From contig QAOA01008473.1 of assembly GCA_003255065.1 (NCBI GenBank), positions 558,001 through 622,000 of the forward strand: a stretch of 64,000 nt of DNA, in the 5' to 3' direction. How positions within the stretch are numbered: position 1 is the stretch's first letter; every line of letters begins with the position of its first letter. Under the pieces are notes generated by a model. That model did not search any database. It was not told where the DNA came from and saw only the letters and a program-made list of their open reading frames with translations. Made by a program: the position numbers and the translations under genes. This document shows, one piece after another, positions 24,001 through 34,343 of the stretch. This DNA is from Cercis canadensis. Lineage: Eukaryota; Streptophyta; Magnoliopsida; Fabales; Fabaceae.

Positions 24001-27000
24001 CAGAGCACGATCCGGTCAATCCCAGGTAATGGGTAAACATTTCGGGTCATACCCGAACCGGAAAGGGGGTGAGGGTCAAAACCCATGGAGCTCCGGCAAA
24101 CCCAGTCACAACTGGTCCTCCCAAACGGCGTCGCAGAGAGGTGCGACTATGTCGCAAGGATCAAACGCTTATGCGAAGGGCCCCAATGCTTCGACGATGT
24201 CCTCGGCAACTCGTAGATGGGAGGGTGATCGACGTGGCTCAACTGAAAAGTCAAAGGGGGTGAGACATTTGTCCTACCAAGAACTGATGGATCGAAAAAC
24301 TAAGGGGCTGTGTTTCCGGTGTGGAGAGAAATTCCATCCCTTACATCAGTGTGTGGAAAGGAGTTTGAAGCTGATTATTATGGGGGACGATGAGGGTGTT
24401 GAGGGTGAAGAAGAAATACTTGCTTTGGAGGTGGAACAAGGAACAGGATAGGATGAATTAGAGTGTAAACTCATGGGGTTCATGGGAGTAATTGGGCCTG
24501 AATTGTCTGCTTTCAAGACAATGAGGCTAGACGGGGTTTTGAATGGTATTCCTATTTTGGTGCTTGTTGACAGTGGAGCTAGCCACAACTTCTTGGCACC
24601 ACAAGTGGTTTCTGCATTAAATATTACCGTGGATGCTTCTAAGAGGTTTGGGGTTCGTCTTGGAGATGGGCATCGAGTTTATACTAGGGGAAATGTTCTA
24701 CTCTGCCTCTGCAATTTGGGAAAAACAAAGTGGTGGTGGATGCTTATGTGTTAGATTTAGGGGGAGTAGATATGATCTTAGGGGTGGCTTGGTTGGAGAC
24801 CTTGGGTAAGGTGGAAATGGATTGGGGTCACATGACAATGTCCTTCAAGGTAGGGAAGGAAATTGTTGAATTGAAAGGCGTTGCTATTGCTGGCTCAAAG
24901 CATAAGTCTAGCACCAATCCAGAATTGAGTGCAGGCTCCCTTCTAGGAGCTATGGGGAATCCTACCTGGATGTTGGAGGGGATGTTGTGGAATGCTGAAG
25001 GTGACTCTAGGGTGGAACATACAGCAATGTTGGGTCAACAACAAGGGCAGGAGCTGACCAGTTTGCTAGAGGTTTTTCCTGAAGTGTTTCGAGAGATGGT
25101 AGGACTGCCTCCTTCTCGAGATATAGTTCACTCGATTGTTTTGAAAGAGGGTACAGAGCCAATAAATGTTTTAGATAGGATTGTGGGCTCTAGTGATGGG
25201 TTGGTTAGAGAGGAAGTGGATTAGTTAGGGGATCCACTGGTTAGGCCCAAAGTGTGGAGGGTATATTCGAGAAAGAGGAAAAGCAAAGGGACTGAGATGT
25301 AACTAACTGCATGAGTTGGTTAGAGGCAGCGGATATGAGGGAGGGAAGTGAGCAGAGGGGAGGTATTCTGGTTATTAGCTATTATTGTGTGGGACAAGAT
25401 TCTCTCTAGTAGAGTAATCTCTGTAGGAGCCCTAGGCTCTGTGAGTGATTATATTCACTGTTTTCTGAGAATTCTTCTTAGTTTCTATCAATATATACAT
25501 TGTGAATTTCTGGTTTCTATCAAAAAACATAGTCATTTGGAATCCTTGCCCAAACTCACTAAGAACTAGAGTTACAGGACCATATGTAAAATATAGGAGA
25601 ACATGAAAAGCACCTGCTTGTCCACAATTGTTGCCTCTGCAACTCCTGTGTCATAAAAATGATAAAATGATACATAAGTGATCTCAGAGTAACTCGAAGG
25701 AGGGAGAGAAGGAGGAAGAGGTAGAGAATACCATCGGCATTAGCAACTATGTTTCCCAGGTCACCCGCATGACGGACTTCATCCTCAGGAGCACCATGTG
25801 TTAAGTTATTAGGATTAAAATGTGCTCCTATATATTCCATTCAAGAAGCAAAAGTTCTGACTTAATCAGTTGAACAATTGTAAGAGTCAAAAACTGTCAG
25901 GTTAAGATAGAAAGTTAGAAACCATAGACAATCCTTACCAGTTGATATACACCCATTTGTTGTATCACCATACTCATGCTGCAAGAGAAACAGTAACACA
26001 AAGAACAGTTTAGAAAATTACTTTGGAGAACGAGCTGAACAAGTTAAAGCAGAAAACACTTACTAGATGAAAACCATGGGGCCCTGGAGTCAGTCCACTA
26101 ACACGAACACTTACTGTGGTTGGACCTAACATCATTACAGAAGCATATAGCATAGTAAGAACTATTGCTCCATATATAAGAATTCTCGGGTACAGAAGGA
26201 AACTGTGGAATTATTGGAGCAGATAAATATCAACATTTAGATAGCAAAGAAATGACTCAACCGAATTTGGATAAAACAGCAGAGCTGACAGTGTGTAAAG
26301 GTTTGAGAATGAGGAAATTTCTGTGGTTGGCAGGTCGTGTAATTGACTTCTGGAGATTTCTTTGGGCAGAGATGAGGAAAGAATTTGTAGCATCTGTTGG
26401 CTGGATGTCTAGGTTTGAAACAGAGTTGACATGTGATGGAAGAGGAGGAAACGGAAGAGTAAGATGAAGTGGTGGATGTCGGGTTTGGTGTTTTTGGTGA
26501 AGGAAATTTCTTTTTGAATTGGGAGGGTGGATGTTTGGTGGTAACGTTAGCAGTGAGGGGAACTACTGAGGTTGTGTTGTGTTTTCAGACCTTTTCAGAT
26601 AAGTCTCAAAGTCAACAAGTTTATCCCTTAATTTCACAAAGGTGATTGGGTTATCCCTCGCTCGGATAGGGCCAGAGATTTCTTTAAAATCTGGGCAAGA
26701 CCATTGAGAACGTGGATGACTGAATCAAGGTCATCTACCGGTGTAGAGATAAGACCTATTTCATCTGCAATATTTTTCATCTGTTGCAGATACTTTGAAA
26801 GCCACGAGTGCTGGTTGAAAGCCACTCTTTCAAGGACATGAGCCGAGAGTGGGGGTAATTAGTAAAAAGAGTTTGCAGATGATCCCAAGCATTCTTATCA
26901 GTGATGGCGTGAAGAAGGAACTTGTCTACTTGTCTTGTCTAACCCACAATATATATTCAGGATGAGACAAGACAATTCCATTTGAGATAAGAGTAGGAGA

Positions 27001-27953
27001 GGGGCATGGTTTAGTCCCATCTAGAAAGGGCATGAGATCATGTCCATGGAAAAGTGCATCTGTGAGAGTACGCCAAGAAGCATAGTTATTTTGATTAAAC
27101 TTAATGGGTAAATGAAATGAGTGTGACAGCAGGTGATGGACTAAGGGAGAAACAACAACTTAGGGGAAAGAAGTAGAGGATTCGGTGCTATGGTTGGCCA
27201 TGAGAAAAATTTGCTGTGAGGCGATAAGCTCTGATACCATGTAAAGGTTTGAGAATGAAATGAAATGGAAGTATATTTATGTATTACTGTTGCTGTGTAT
27301 ATATATACAATTACAGAAGACTAATTCAAAACAATTCAAAAATATGAAACTTAATTCTACTGCTGTAACTGTTTTTCAATATTTAAAATAGTTACAACAA
27401 CTCTATAATGGAGCTTGGTTAGGGGTTTGTTGAGGAGGTTTCTCTATCACAGTGTTCTCATTTAACAGTGAACTGAGCCAAAATACAAATACCATTTGAC
27501 TCTGATGAGACAATATCTTATAACATGGCATCAAATGCATTCCTAGCATTTCTGTATCTTAAGAGTGAAAGAGAGAAGAAAAGGTAAAACCTTCCCAACA
27601 TAAGTGTCCACTTCTCATTACTATCTAAAATTCTCATGCCCTACGTTACTGATTAAACCAAAAAAAGAAGAGAACAAACCATCGTCTTCTTGGGTCAAAG
27701 TCACAACGCCTTCGACAGCGGAATTGCCCTTAAGGACAGCGACGGCTTTCTTGGTGGCAGCGACGATGGTCAGTGGCTTTGAAGGAGTGGTGGCAAGGGT
27801 TAGGGATTTGGGTGAGAACTTAAAGGAGACACCATGGAAGGATGATTGGAGAAGTGGGTTAGGATTTGCAGAGGGAGAAAGGAGAGGATGAAGTTGAAAT
27901 GGCGAGATTGAGAGGACAGTATGGGCCGCCATGACTACCAACGCTGCTTGCAT
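21063..27953 (-). CDS. CSD2: Chloroplast Cu/Zn superoxide dismutase CSD2
   Basis: Converts superoxide to oxygen and hydrogen peroxide in the chloroplast stroma, using Cu and Zn. Eight exons on the minus strand, high to low coordinates: 27953-27680, 26125-26064, 25978-25939, 25827-25732, 25645-25614, 22673-22598, 22223-22170, 21088-21063. All borders are GT-AG and phases agree, giving 219 residues. The first ~65 residues are a Ser/Pro-rich transit peptide; the mature enzyme begins near [11 protein letters not shown]. Both family signatures are present ([17 protein letters not shown] and [13 protein letters not shown]), so copper ligands, the disulfide cysteines and the active-site Arg are retained. 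The start [11 protein letters not shown] at 27953 is preferred; the ATG at 27932 is an alternative. Introns 1 and 5 are swollen by retroelements (26294-27449 and 22755-25522), but no exon is damaged. Exon 4 carries the miR398 site. Confidence 0.96.
22755..23104 (+). repeat. 5' LTR of the Ty3/gypsy element
   Basis: 350 bases, beginning TGATAGGATTG and ending TTTCTATCA. Matched end to end by 25173-25522. Confidence 0.92.
23107..23123 (+). other. Primer-binding site matching tRNA-Tyr
   Basis: TGGTCCGACCTGCCGGA starts two bases after the 5' LTR. Its complement equals the 3' end, including CCA, of plant cytosolic tRNA-Tyr as I remember it (…CCGGCAGGTCGGACCA). Most plant LTR elements use initiator tRNA-Met, whose site starts TGGTATCAGAGC and is seen in the neighbouring copia relic. 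Confidence 0.75.
23132..25172 (+). pseudogene. Ty3/gypsy gag-protease region, broken
   Basis: Gag frame 23132-24451 (439 codons) starts [15 protein letters not shown]. It has a retrotransposon gag domain ([19 protein letters not shown]..., [15 protein letters not shown]) and one CCHC zinc knuckle, [18 protein letters not shown] at 24449-24451 interrupts what should continue in the same frame into an aspartic protease with active-site motif VDSGASHNF (about 24568-24594). Near 24720 the frame shifts; the rest of the protease region ([10 protein letters not shown]) continues in another frame. The sequence then reaches the start of reverse transcriptase and ends at the 3' LTR. It cannot make a complete polyprotein. 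Confidence 0.88.
25173..25522 (+). repeat. 3' LTR of the Ty3/gypsy element
   Basis: 350 bases matching the 5' LTR. The first base is A instead of T, which may reflect the internal deletion junction rather than a point mutation. No polypurine tract precedes it. Confidence 0.92.
25748..25769 (-). promoter_or_regulatory. miR398 target site in CSD2 exon 4
   Basis: The minus strand contains GCGGGTGACCTGGGAAACAT, the site known for miR398 cleavage of CSD2 mRNA. It encodes the RHAGDLGNI region. In Arabidopsis, miR398 rises under copper deficiency through SPL7 and lowers CSD2 so that copper goes to plastocyanin. Regulation in this plant is inferred from site conservation. Confidence 0.85.
26313..27201 (-). 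pseudogene. Copia-type gag, degenerate
   Basis: Starts MANHSTESS at 27201, with a stop 14 codons in. The same frame then resumes with a typical copia gag N-terminus ([31 protein letters not shown]). After frame changes come the UBN2-type central part ([29 protein letters not shown]) and [18 protein letters not shown]. Near the end is a CCHC zinc knuckle, [14 protein letters not shown] (26390-26431). At least two frameshifts and several stops make it non-functional. Confidence 0.85.
27228..27239 (-). other. Initiator tRNA-Met primer-binding site
   Basis: The minus strand reads TGGTATCAGAGC directly after the LTR, the standard plant retrotransposon site complementary to initiator tRNA-Met. Confidence 0.85.
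27240..27449 (-). repeat. 5' LTR of the copia-type relic
   Basis: 210 bases. Its inner end (TGTAAAGGTTTGAGAATGA on the plus strand) recurs exactly at 26294-26312, the left edge of the element, which identifies the LTR terminus. Confidence 0.8.
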
Positions 27954-28037
27954 TGCCCAAGTAAAGTAAAGCGAGACAGCCAGTAGATTGGAGATAATGT
28001 CACAACAGAGACAATGGTGGCTAAGCAATCAACTGCG

Positions 28038-28049
28038 ATTATATAATCC
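28038..28049 (-). promoter_or_regulatory. Probable TATA box of CSD2
   Basis: GATTATATAATC, palindromic, lies about 85-95 bases upstream of the preferred CSD2 start codon. This would place the transcription start near 28010. Confidence 0.4.
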
Positions 28050-29588
28050 GGTCCAGCAATCCACTCTGCCGTTTTATCCGCCAATGGCGTTTAGAGATCT
28101 CTCTTTCTTTGTTTTGGTTCGGTTAAAATGTTCGATTTTTATATGGGTAGCTCTGAAATTTTGAATATTTACTTAACAAGAGTGTTTGAGTTTGCAAAAC
28201 ACTTGAACTTGATTCACCCTCAATTTTTACATATTTTACAAGTAGCTCAATGTTGGTCTGTTTGATTTCAATTTTTAAAAACTGTTTTTTGATTTTTTTT
28301 TTTTTTAAAAAAAACTTATTTGATATGATTATTTTTGTTTACATATTTTAAAAATTTATTCTCAAAATATTATTTTAAAAATAAGAAAACATAAATAAAA
28401 GAGGATTGTTTTTGTTCCCAAAACAAGTAAAAGGCGGAGAACATGTTATTTTTATCAATGACACAATGATAATTATCAAACAGATTTTTTATACTTTTGT
28501 TTTGTAGAACAATTTTTAAACATAGCTTTCAAAAATAATTTTTAAAAATAAAAACAAAATCAAACACACCCAAATTGTATTTTTGACTTGATTCACCCTC
28601 CATTATTATAAAAAAATATATTGGAATTAGTCCATGCAAATATAATAGCTTGTGAAGTTTTTCAAGTTTATAGTAAAATTATGAGATGTTGTATTTTACT
28701 CTATAATTATGATTAAACTTTAAAAGTAAATTTTTTTGAGTTTATGTTCTTAAAATTTGATTGAAACAACTAGTATATTCGAGTAATGTGAAAACTAATT
28801 TTATTGACTAATTTAGTCTTTTTTTTTTTTTAGTATTTTTAATTACAATTCTAAATATAAATATAAAATTCACAAATTCTAAAAACAACTTCATTTAGTC
28901 ACATTCCATTTCATTTAACACATACATTAACATGTTTTTTTTTTTTCATATTTACTTCACACATACATTAACATTGAATTACTTAGTTTTTTTAAATGGG
29001 TTAATATTTAAGCTATCTGATTGGTTCAATTTTCTTTTTGCTATTAGACATGACTAATTTGTGCACTTTTATAATTTGAATGCTCCGAAAGTTCGAAGTA
29101 ACAAACTTATAAGTTTGAAAAGAAATAAAACTATTATTATCATCTAATACCTGTGTAATTTAAGGTATTGTATAAATTTATATTCTTGGCTGAACTATAA
29201 TAAAATAATTGCAAACAGCAGGAGCACTAGGAATAAGTTATTTAAGGTTAGAGAGTTTTTTTGTTTTTGATGGAGTAAGGTTAGAGAATTAAACCTATCA
29301 AAATAATCAGAAATCACATCCATTTGTTTTACATAATCAGTAAACTGTACGTCTGGCACTTATGAAGACATACATTTTCGGAAAAAATTGAGTTGAAGAG
29401 CAATAGAGGGGACATGAGAGTGCAAAGGGATGAAAATTGAGAAGCAAGAGATGTTGTTGGGCTTAAGCAGCAGAAAGTGGGAATGAATCTGGGGCAGCAT
29501 TAGCAAGTAGCAAGTAGCAAGTAGCAAGACGAAGCCCAAAGCAAATAGGCAGTAGTAGTTAGTTGTAAAGCTTTGTGTTTCCCCCTTG
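28050..29588. other. Divergent intergenic region between CSD2 and SMG8
   Basis: About 1.5 kb of very AT-rich DNA holding both promoters and a probable MITE (28254-28571). A 28-bp purine/pyrimidine repeat (GTAGCAA units near 29504-29526) lies just upstream of SMG8. No coding frame is supported. Confidence 0.5.
28254..28571. mobile_element. Probable MITE (terminal inverted repeats, AT-rich)
   Basis: The left end reads GTCTGTTTGATTTCAATTTT and the reverse complement of the right end reads GGGTGTGTTTGATTTTG, followed by TTTTTAAAAA in both arms. This gives imperfect inverted termini of 30-40 bases around an AT-rich, non-coding core of about 320 bp. The 15-mer ACTTGATTCACCCTC occurs on both sides (near 28207 and 28586). 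Family and exact ends are uncertain. Confidence 0.5.
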
Positions 29589-32500
29589 ATGGAAGTACCA
29601 AAAGCAAACCCCTCCCCCTCCCCCTCCCCCGTAAGAGTCCTGATACGCCCTCCACCTTCACCCACTTCATCTGCAACCACTTCATCTTCTTCCTCTCAAC
29701 CCCTTTCTAATCCTATCTCTCCCATTCCCGCTGCAGATCATGCTTCATCATCTTCTTTTTCGAGAATAGCATCGAAACCAACATCATCATCAGCTTCACC
29801 ATCACAACCTCGCTCCTCAGAAGGCATCGTGGTTGTCGGTTTCATTGCACCAAGAGCCGACGATTCGTCCCAGCTCATTAACCGAGTTATCGACTCCAAT
29901 GTGTTCGGCTCAGGAAATCTGGATAAGCGATTGTGCATTGAGGAAGACCAAGTCAGAGACTGGTTCCAGTGGAGGACAATTAGTTATTATCATGACCAGG
30001 AAAAGGGGATTTTATTCTTGCAGTTTTGTTCCACTAACTGCCCTGCGATTCACGGGTTTACAGAGCCCGCACCGGGCTTTGATTCGGTGGTGGAAGAGCA
30101 AGAGTTCGGGGACCTTCAGGGAATGCTTTTCATGTTCTCTGTAAGTGAATCTTTGCCTTCTGCTACATGCTACTTTATTTCTTCAGTTATGTTAATTGTA
30201 TCTTGGAGAAATAATACAATATCAATACTCGAGTCTTTGACTTCTAATTTCGACAAGTGTTATAGGATCTTGATATACAGCATGGTGTGTGCTATGTATA
30301 TTTTCAATTATAAATTTGTGTCATATTTGGTGTCATTGACAAATTAGAAATGCAGGTTTGCCATCTTATCATATATATTCAGGAGGGATCACAATTCGGT
30401 ACTAGGATTTTGAGGAATTTTCGCGTGCTACAAGCAGCCAAGCATGCTATGGCTCCATTTGTGAGATCCCAAACTACACCGCCTTTGCCATCTAGACCAC
30501 ATTCTTCATCATCCTCGCGACCTACTACTTCAGCTAATTCTTCTCCAGGTAGAGGTGGTGGTATCTTGAATCGCAATGCCTCAGCCATTTCTCTTATGTC
30601 AGGTTTAGGTTCTTATACCTCTTTGTTTCCAGGACAGTGCACACCTGTCACACTGTTTGTCTTCATTGATGATTTCTCCAATCTACCAAATACCAGTGCT
30701 AATGTGGAGGACTCTTCAGATAACTCCTCACTTAATCAGCCTTCTAGTTTGAGTAGTTTAGTCAAGGCAAACTTACCTGCTAAAGGTTCTGGTTCAGTAG
30801 TTGTGCTGGCTCGCCCTGCTAGTCGATCTGAAGGTGGAATCAGGAAGAAACTACAGTCATCTCTTGAAGCTCAAATTCGCTTTCTGATAAAGAAATGTCG
30901 AACACTATCAAGTTCTGAAATAAGTCATTCTGGTGCAAGAACTGGCAGTACTTCAACTTATGCGCCTTTGTTTTCACTTGATGCATCGAGGGCTGTTGTT
31001 TTTTTAGATCGGATTTCAAATCAAAGAGGTGAATCTCTTGAGTTTGCTGTTGGACTTGTTGAAGACGTCTTAAATGGAAAAGCAACTTCAGATTCCCTTC
31101 TGCTGGAAAGCCATGGTCAAAGTGCAAACATAGAGGATATTATATCCGTGAAGGAGTTCATTTACAGGCAGTCTGATATTTTAAGAGGGAGAGGGGGATT
31201 AGTTAATGCCAACAGCAGCTCAGCTGCTGGTGTTGGTATGGTTGCTGTTGCAGCAGCTGCAGCTGCAGCCTCAGTTGCATCGGGGAAAACATTTACTACT
31301 CCTGATCTTCCAAATTTTGAAGTTTGGCTGTCCTCCAGTCATCATATCTTGAATAGACTTCTCTGTGCAAAAGGTGGCTGCTTGGATGAATTCGAAATTT
31401 CCAAAAGAAAACCTCGTCCAAGGAGCACTGCTTTACCAGCAGCTGAAGGATCTTTGAAGGGTACAGATCCTTTAGATGTTGCAGTATCTTGGTTGCAAAG
31501 TGGTAGAGGGCTGAACACAAAATTTTCGACTCTGTGGTGCCAAAGAGCCATCCCAGCTGCGAAGGAGATTTATTTGAAAGATTTGCCCACTTGTTATCCA
31601 ACTTCAAAACATGAAGCCCATTTAGATAAGGCTTTGCAGACATTTCGCTCAATGGTCAAGGGACCTGCTGTGCAACGTTTTGCAAAAAAGTTGGAAGAGG
31701 AATGTACTTCCATTTGGAAATCAGGAAGGCAATTATGTGATGCTGTTAGTTTGACTGGAAAACCATGCATGCACCAAAGACATGATATTGAGACTCGTGA
31801 TTCAGATTTTGGTCCATCAAAGTCACATTCCAGTGGATATTTTTTCCTTCATGCCTGTGCTTGTGGCCGTACAAGACAGCTGCGTCCTGATCCCTTTGAT
31901 TTTGAATCAGCTGATGCTAGTTGCTTCTCTGACTGTGACAAGTTACTTCCTTCACTCAAATTACCAGAAATCAAAGTTGCAGGACCTATTCAGTCTTCCT
32001 CTTGGAGTTTGCTTCGCATCGGGGGTGCAAGATACTATGAACCATCTAAAGGTTTACTTCAAAGTGGATTCTGTGCCACACTGAAGTTTCTTTTGAAATG
32101 GACAATATATCTAGAGAAACAGAAAAAATCAAATGGTTCCACAGAGAGTATAGTGAAGCAGGGTTCTGTAATTAGGGCACCCAAGGTTGAACCTATTGCT
32201 GATGCAAAGAAATCTAGTGTTAGACAATCTTACCCTGCTGTACAGGATGGAGTGGAAGATCAAAGAACATCTTTAGATAGTATAAAATCTGATGATAAAA
32301 ATATAAGTTTTGGCAGGGGTCTTCCTAATTTCAAAATGAAAAAACCTTTTTCTGAGGTTGTTGCTGGATCAGTGGCTACTGATTCAGGATTCCCTCCTCT
32401 TCAGCAGAGGAAATTGCCTACATCAGGTTCGGATAAGGGTATGAAGCAAAGAAGGACAAGAGATCAAAGTGCAGAACATGTCAATGCAACTGTTGATCAT

Positions 32501-34343
32501 CAGGTATCTCAAAAATCTCAGGATGTGTTGCTTTCTATTGATGGAAACAGTGCTAATAGCTGCAGGGATGGTGACCCTTTTCTGCGGATAGGTAGCAACG
32601 TAGTGCCTGTATTCTTGAATGGTGGTGAAAGGTCGAAGTCACATTCTTCTTTGAAGCATGTAATAGTATATGTTGGATTTGAGCATGAGTGCCCCCATGG
32701 TCACCGTTTCCTGTTAAATACTGAACATCTCAATGAACTTGGGTCGTCACACTCATTTTCTGAAAAATCTAATACATCTTTTGTGGAGCCTTCAGACAGT
32801 AATCTGGCAGATCATACAAAAGTAAGCAAGAATACTCACTGGAACAAAGTTCATCAAACCTCAAATGAAATTCTCGCTACATCTGTAAATAAGGAAAGAG
32901 ATGTGGACAAATCAAAATTAATGATTGCTAATGGTGTTCCAAATCAAAATCAAAACCTGACAACTGTCAGTGTATTGACAAAACCCCCAAACCTTGTGAA
33001 AGATCTTGGAAGGGATTTTCAAGGTATTAGCATGGATGGTGGTGATCTTGCATTCTCCATGTTAAATAGAAACTTGCCTATCTACATGAGCTGTCCTCAT
33101 TGTAGACTTTCTAGGAATAAGAAGGATGCACCAAAGGTTAAGTTTGCCAGCACTATCTCACAGCTGCAAAGGATTTTTCTGGTATGAATTATTAGTAATA
33201 AGCATTTTATTAAGTTTCAATTAGCATTGTTAACTTTTTCTGTTATTATGATCATCATTCCTTTGCAGCTTCCTTTTAATTATTATCATTTTATTAACTT
33301 TTTCTTTTCTTGTTAAGATCATCATTCCTTTTAATTATTATCAGATCAGCTTCCTGATCTATAGATATTGTTGTAGGTCACACCTGCATTACCTGTGATA
33401 TTAGCAACTTGCCCCATCATACAATTTGAGGTATGTCTTTCTCCATTCAAAATGCACTTTCTGGACAATTTGAATGTAAAGTAACATATATTATTCAGTT
33501 ACGCTTGCTTCATTCAAGTGAAAGAACAGAGAACAGGAAAACCAAGAGGGACGCCCAAAGGATTTCATTCTCATCTCATTGCTTAAGTTTCTCTATTTGA
33601 CTTTCTTAACAAAATACTAATGCCACATATCTTTCTTGGTAAAATTTTCTTGGAGGCACACTGGAGACATGGTTTCATTGCATCTTCTCTAGAAATGGTT
33701 TTTAAGATGGGAGTGGACAACCTTCTGCTTTGTAGCCTGTAGTCCGAAGTGGTTTTCATATATGAAGTATCTTCTCAACACCATTGCTCCATCATTTGTA
33801 ATTATCGGGATTAATTTATGATAAAAGTATTAGAATCTGCAGACAATTGAAAAACATTAAGAGTTGTCGGTTGTCGGCGATTTACTTGCTGCTATCACTG
33901 AATGAGTTTACTTTGGGGGTTAAGTTCTTGTGACTTGCATGTTTGATTGATGGGTCCAATTTTTACATGCTTGTATGCACTTTCTCCAGTATTTTTGTTT
34001 GAACATATGAAATTATGACAATATTTGTGTACTTTTTTTTTTGCCTTCTCAATTGTGTAATATTCTGGTGATTTTGTCCTTGTAGTCATCGTGCCTGCCT
34101 CCTTCAGTTCCAGATCGTGAGCGAAAATTGCAGTTCAGCCTTGGATGTCAAGTTGTCCTACCACCGGAGAGTTTCCTCGCCCTTAAATTACCATTTGTGT
34201 ATGGCGTTCAGCTGGAGGATGGAAATATGCATCCTCTCAACCCCTTTGAACAACAGCCAGAAATGACTGCCTGGGTTACCAAGGGCACAATACTGCAGAT
34301 CTTGTCCAAGGGCAGCAATGATGAGGGATATCAAACACACTGA
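29589..34343 (+). CDS. SMG8: SMG8, nonsense-mediated mRNA decay factor
   Basis: Subunit of the SMG1 kinase complex in animals and many plants, where SMG8 and SMG9 restrain SMG1 phosphorylation of UPF1. Arabidopsis lacks SMG1, so the role in plants may be partly different. Four exons: 29589-30140, 30356-33181, 33377-33430, 34086-34343, all phase 0, giving 1229 residues. A Pro/Ser-rich leader precedes EGIVVVGFIAPRADDSSQLINRV, the start of the conserved Smg8/Smg9 domain. FMFS at the end of exon 1 joins VCHLIIYIQEGSQF in exon 2. A poly-Ala stretch (VAVAAAAAAASVASG) lies near residue 485. The C-terminal core includes FEHECPHGHRFLL, MSCPHCR and GCQVVLPPESFLALKLPFVYGVQ. The ATG at 29589 is the first in frame. 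The C-terminal Cys/His pairs look zinc-binding. Confidence 0.94.

Larger units (their letters stand above)
22755..25522 (+). mobile_element. Deleted Ty3/gypsy LTR retrotransposon in CSD2 intron 5
   Basis: A 2768-bp element, antisense to CSD2, bounded by two 350-bp direct repeats. The LTR ends carry the inverted termini TGATAG...CTATCA. Flanks are AAAAT on the left and AAAAA on the right, a probable 5-bp target duplication with one change. Inside are a primer-binding site, a gag frame and a protease region. The sequence then stops just at the beginning of reverse transcriptase ([16 protein letters not shown]...) and runs directly into the 3' LTR. Reverse transcriptase, RNase H, integrase and the polypurine tract are all missing, so the copy is non-autonomous. 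The LTRs differ at 6 of 349 aligned positions, plus the first base, which suggests a fairly recent insertion. Confidence 0.93.
26294..27449 (-). mobile_element. Gag-only copia-type retroelement relic in CSD2 intron 1
   Basis: Minus-strand element of 1156 bp, flanked on both sides by the perfect 5-bp target duplication CAGTG (26289-26293 and 27450-27454). Order on the minus strand: 210-bp 5' LTR (27449-27240) starting TGATAGAG and ending CTTTACA; initiator tRNA-Met primer site abutting it; a degenerate copia gag; then only the last 19 bases of the 3' LTR (26294-26312). Pol is absent, as is most of the 3' LTR. It lies in the same orientation as CSD2, so it is transcribed within the intron. Its frame breaks suggest it is older than the gypsy insertion. 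Confidence 0.85.
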
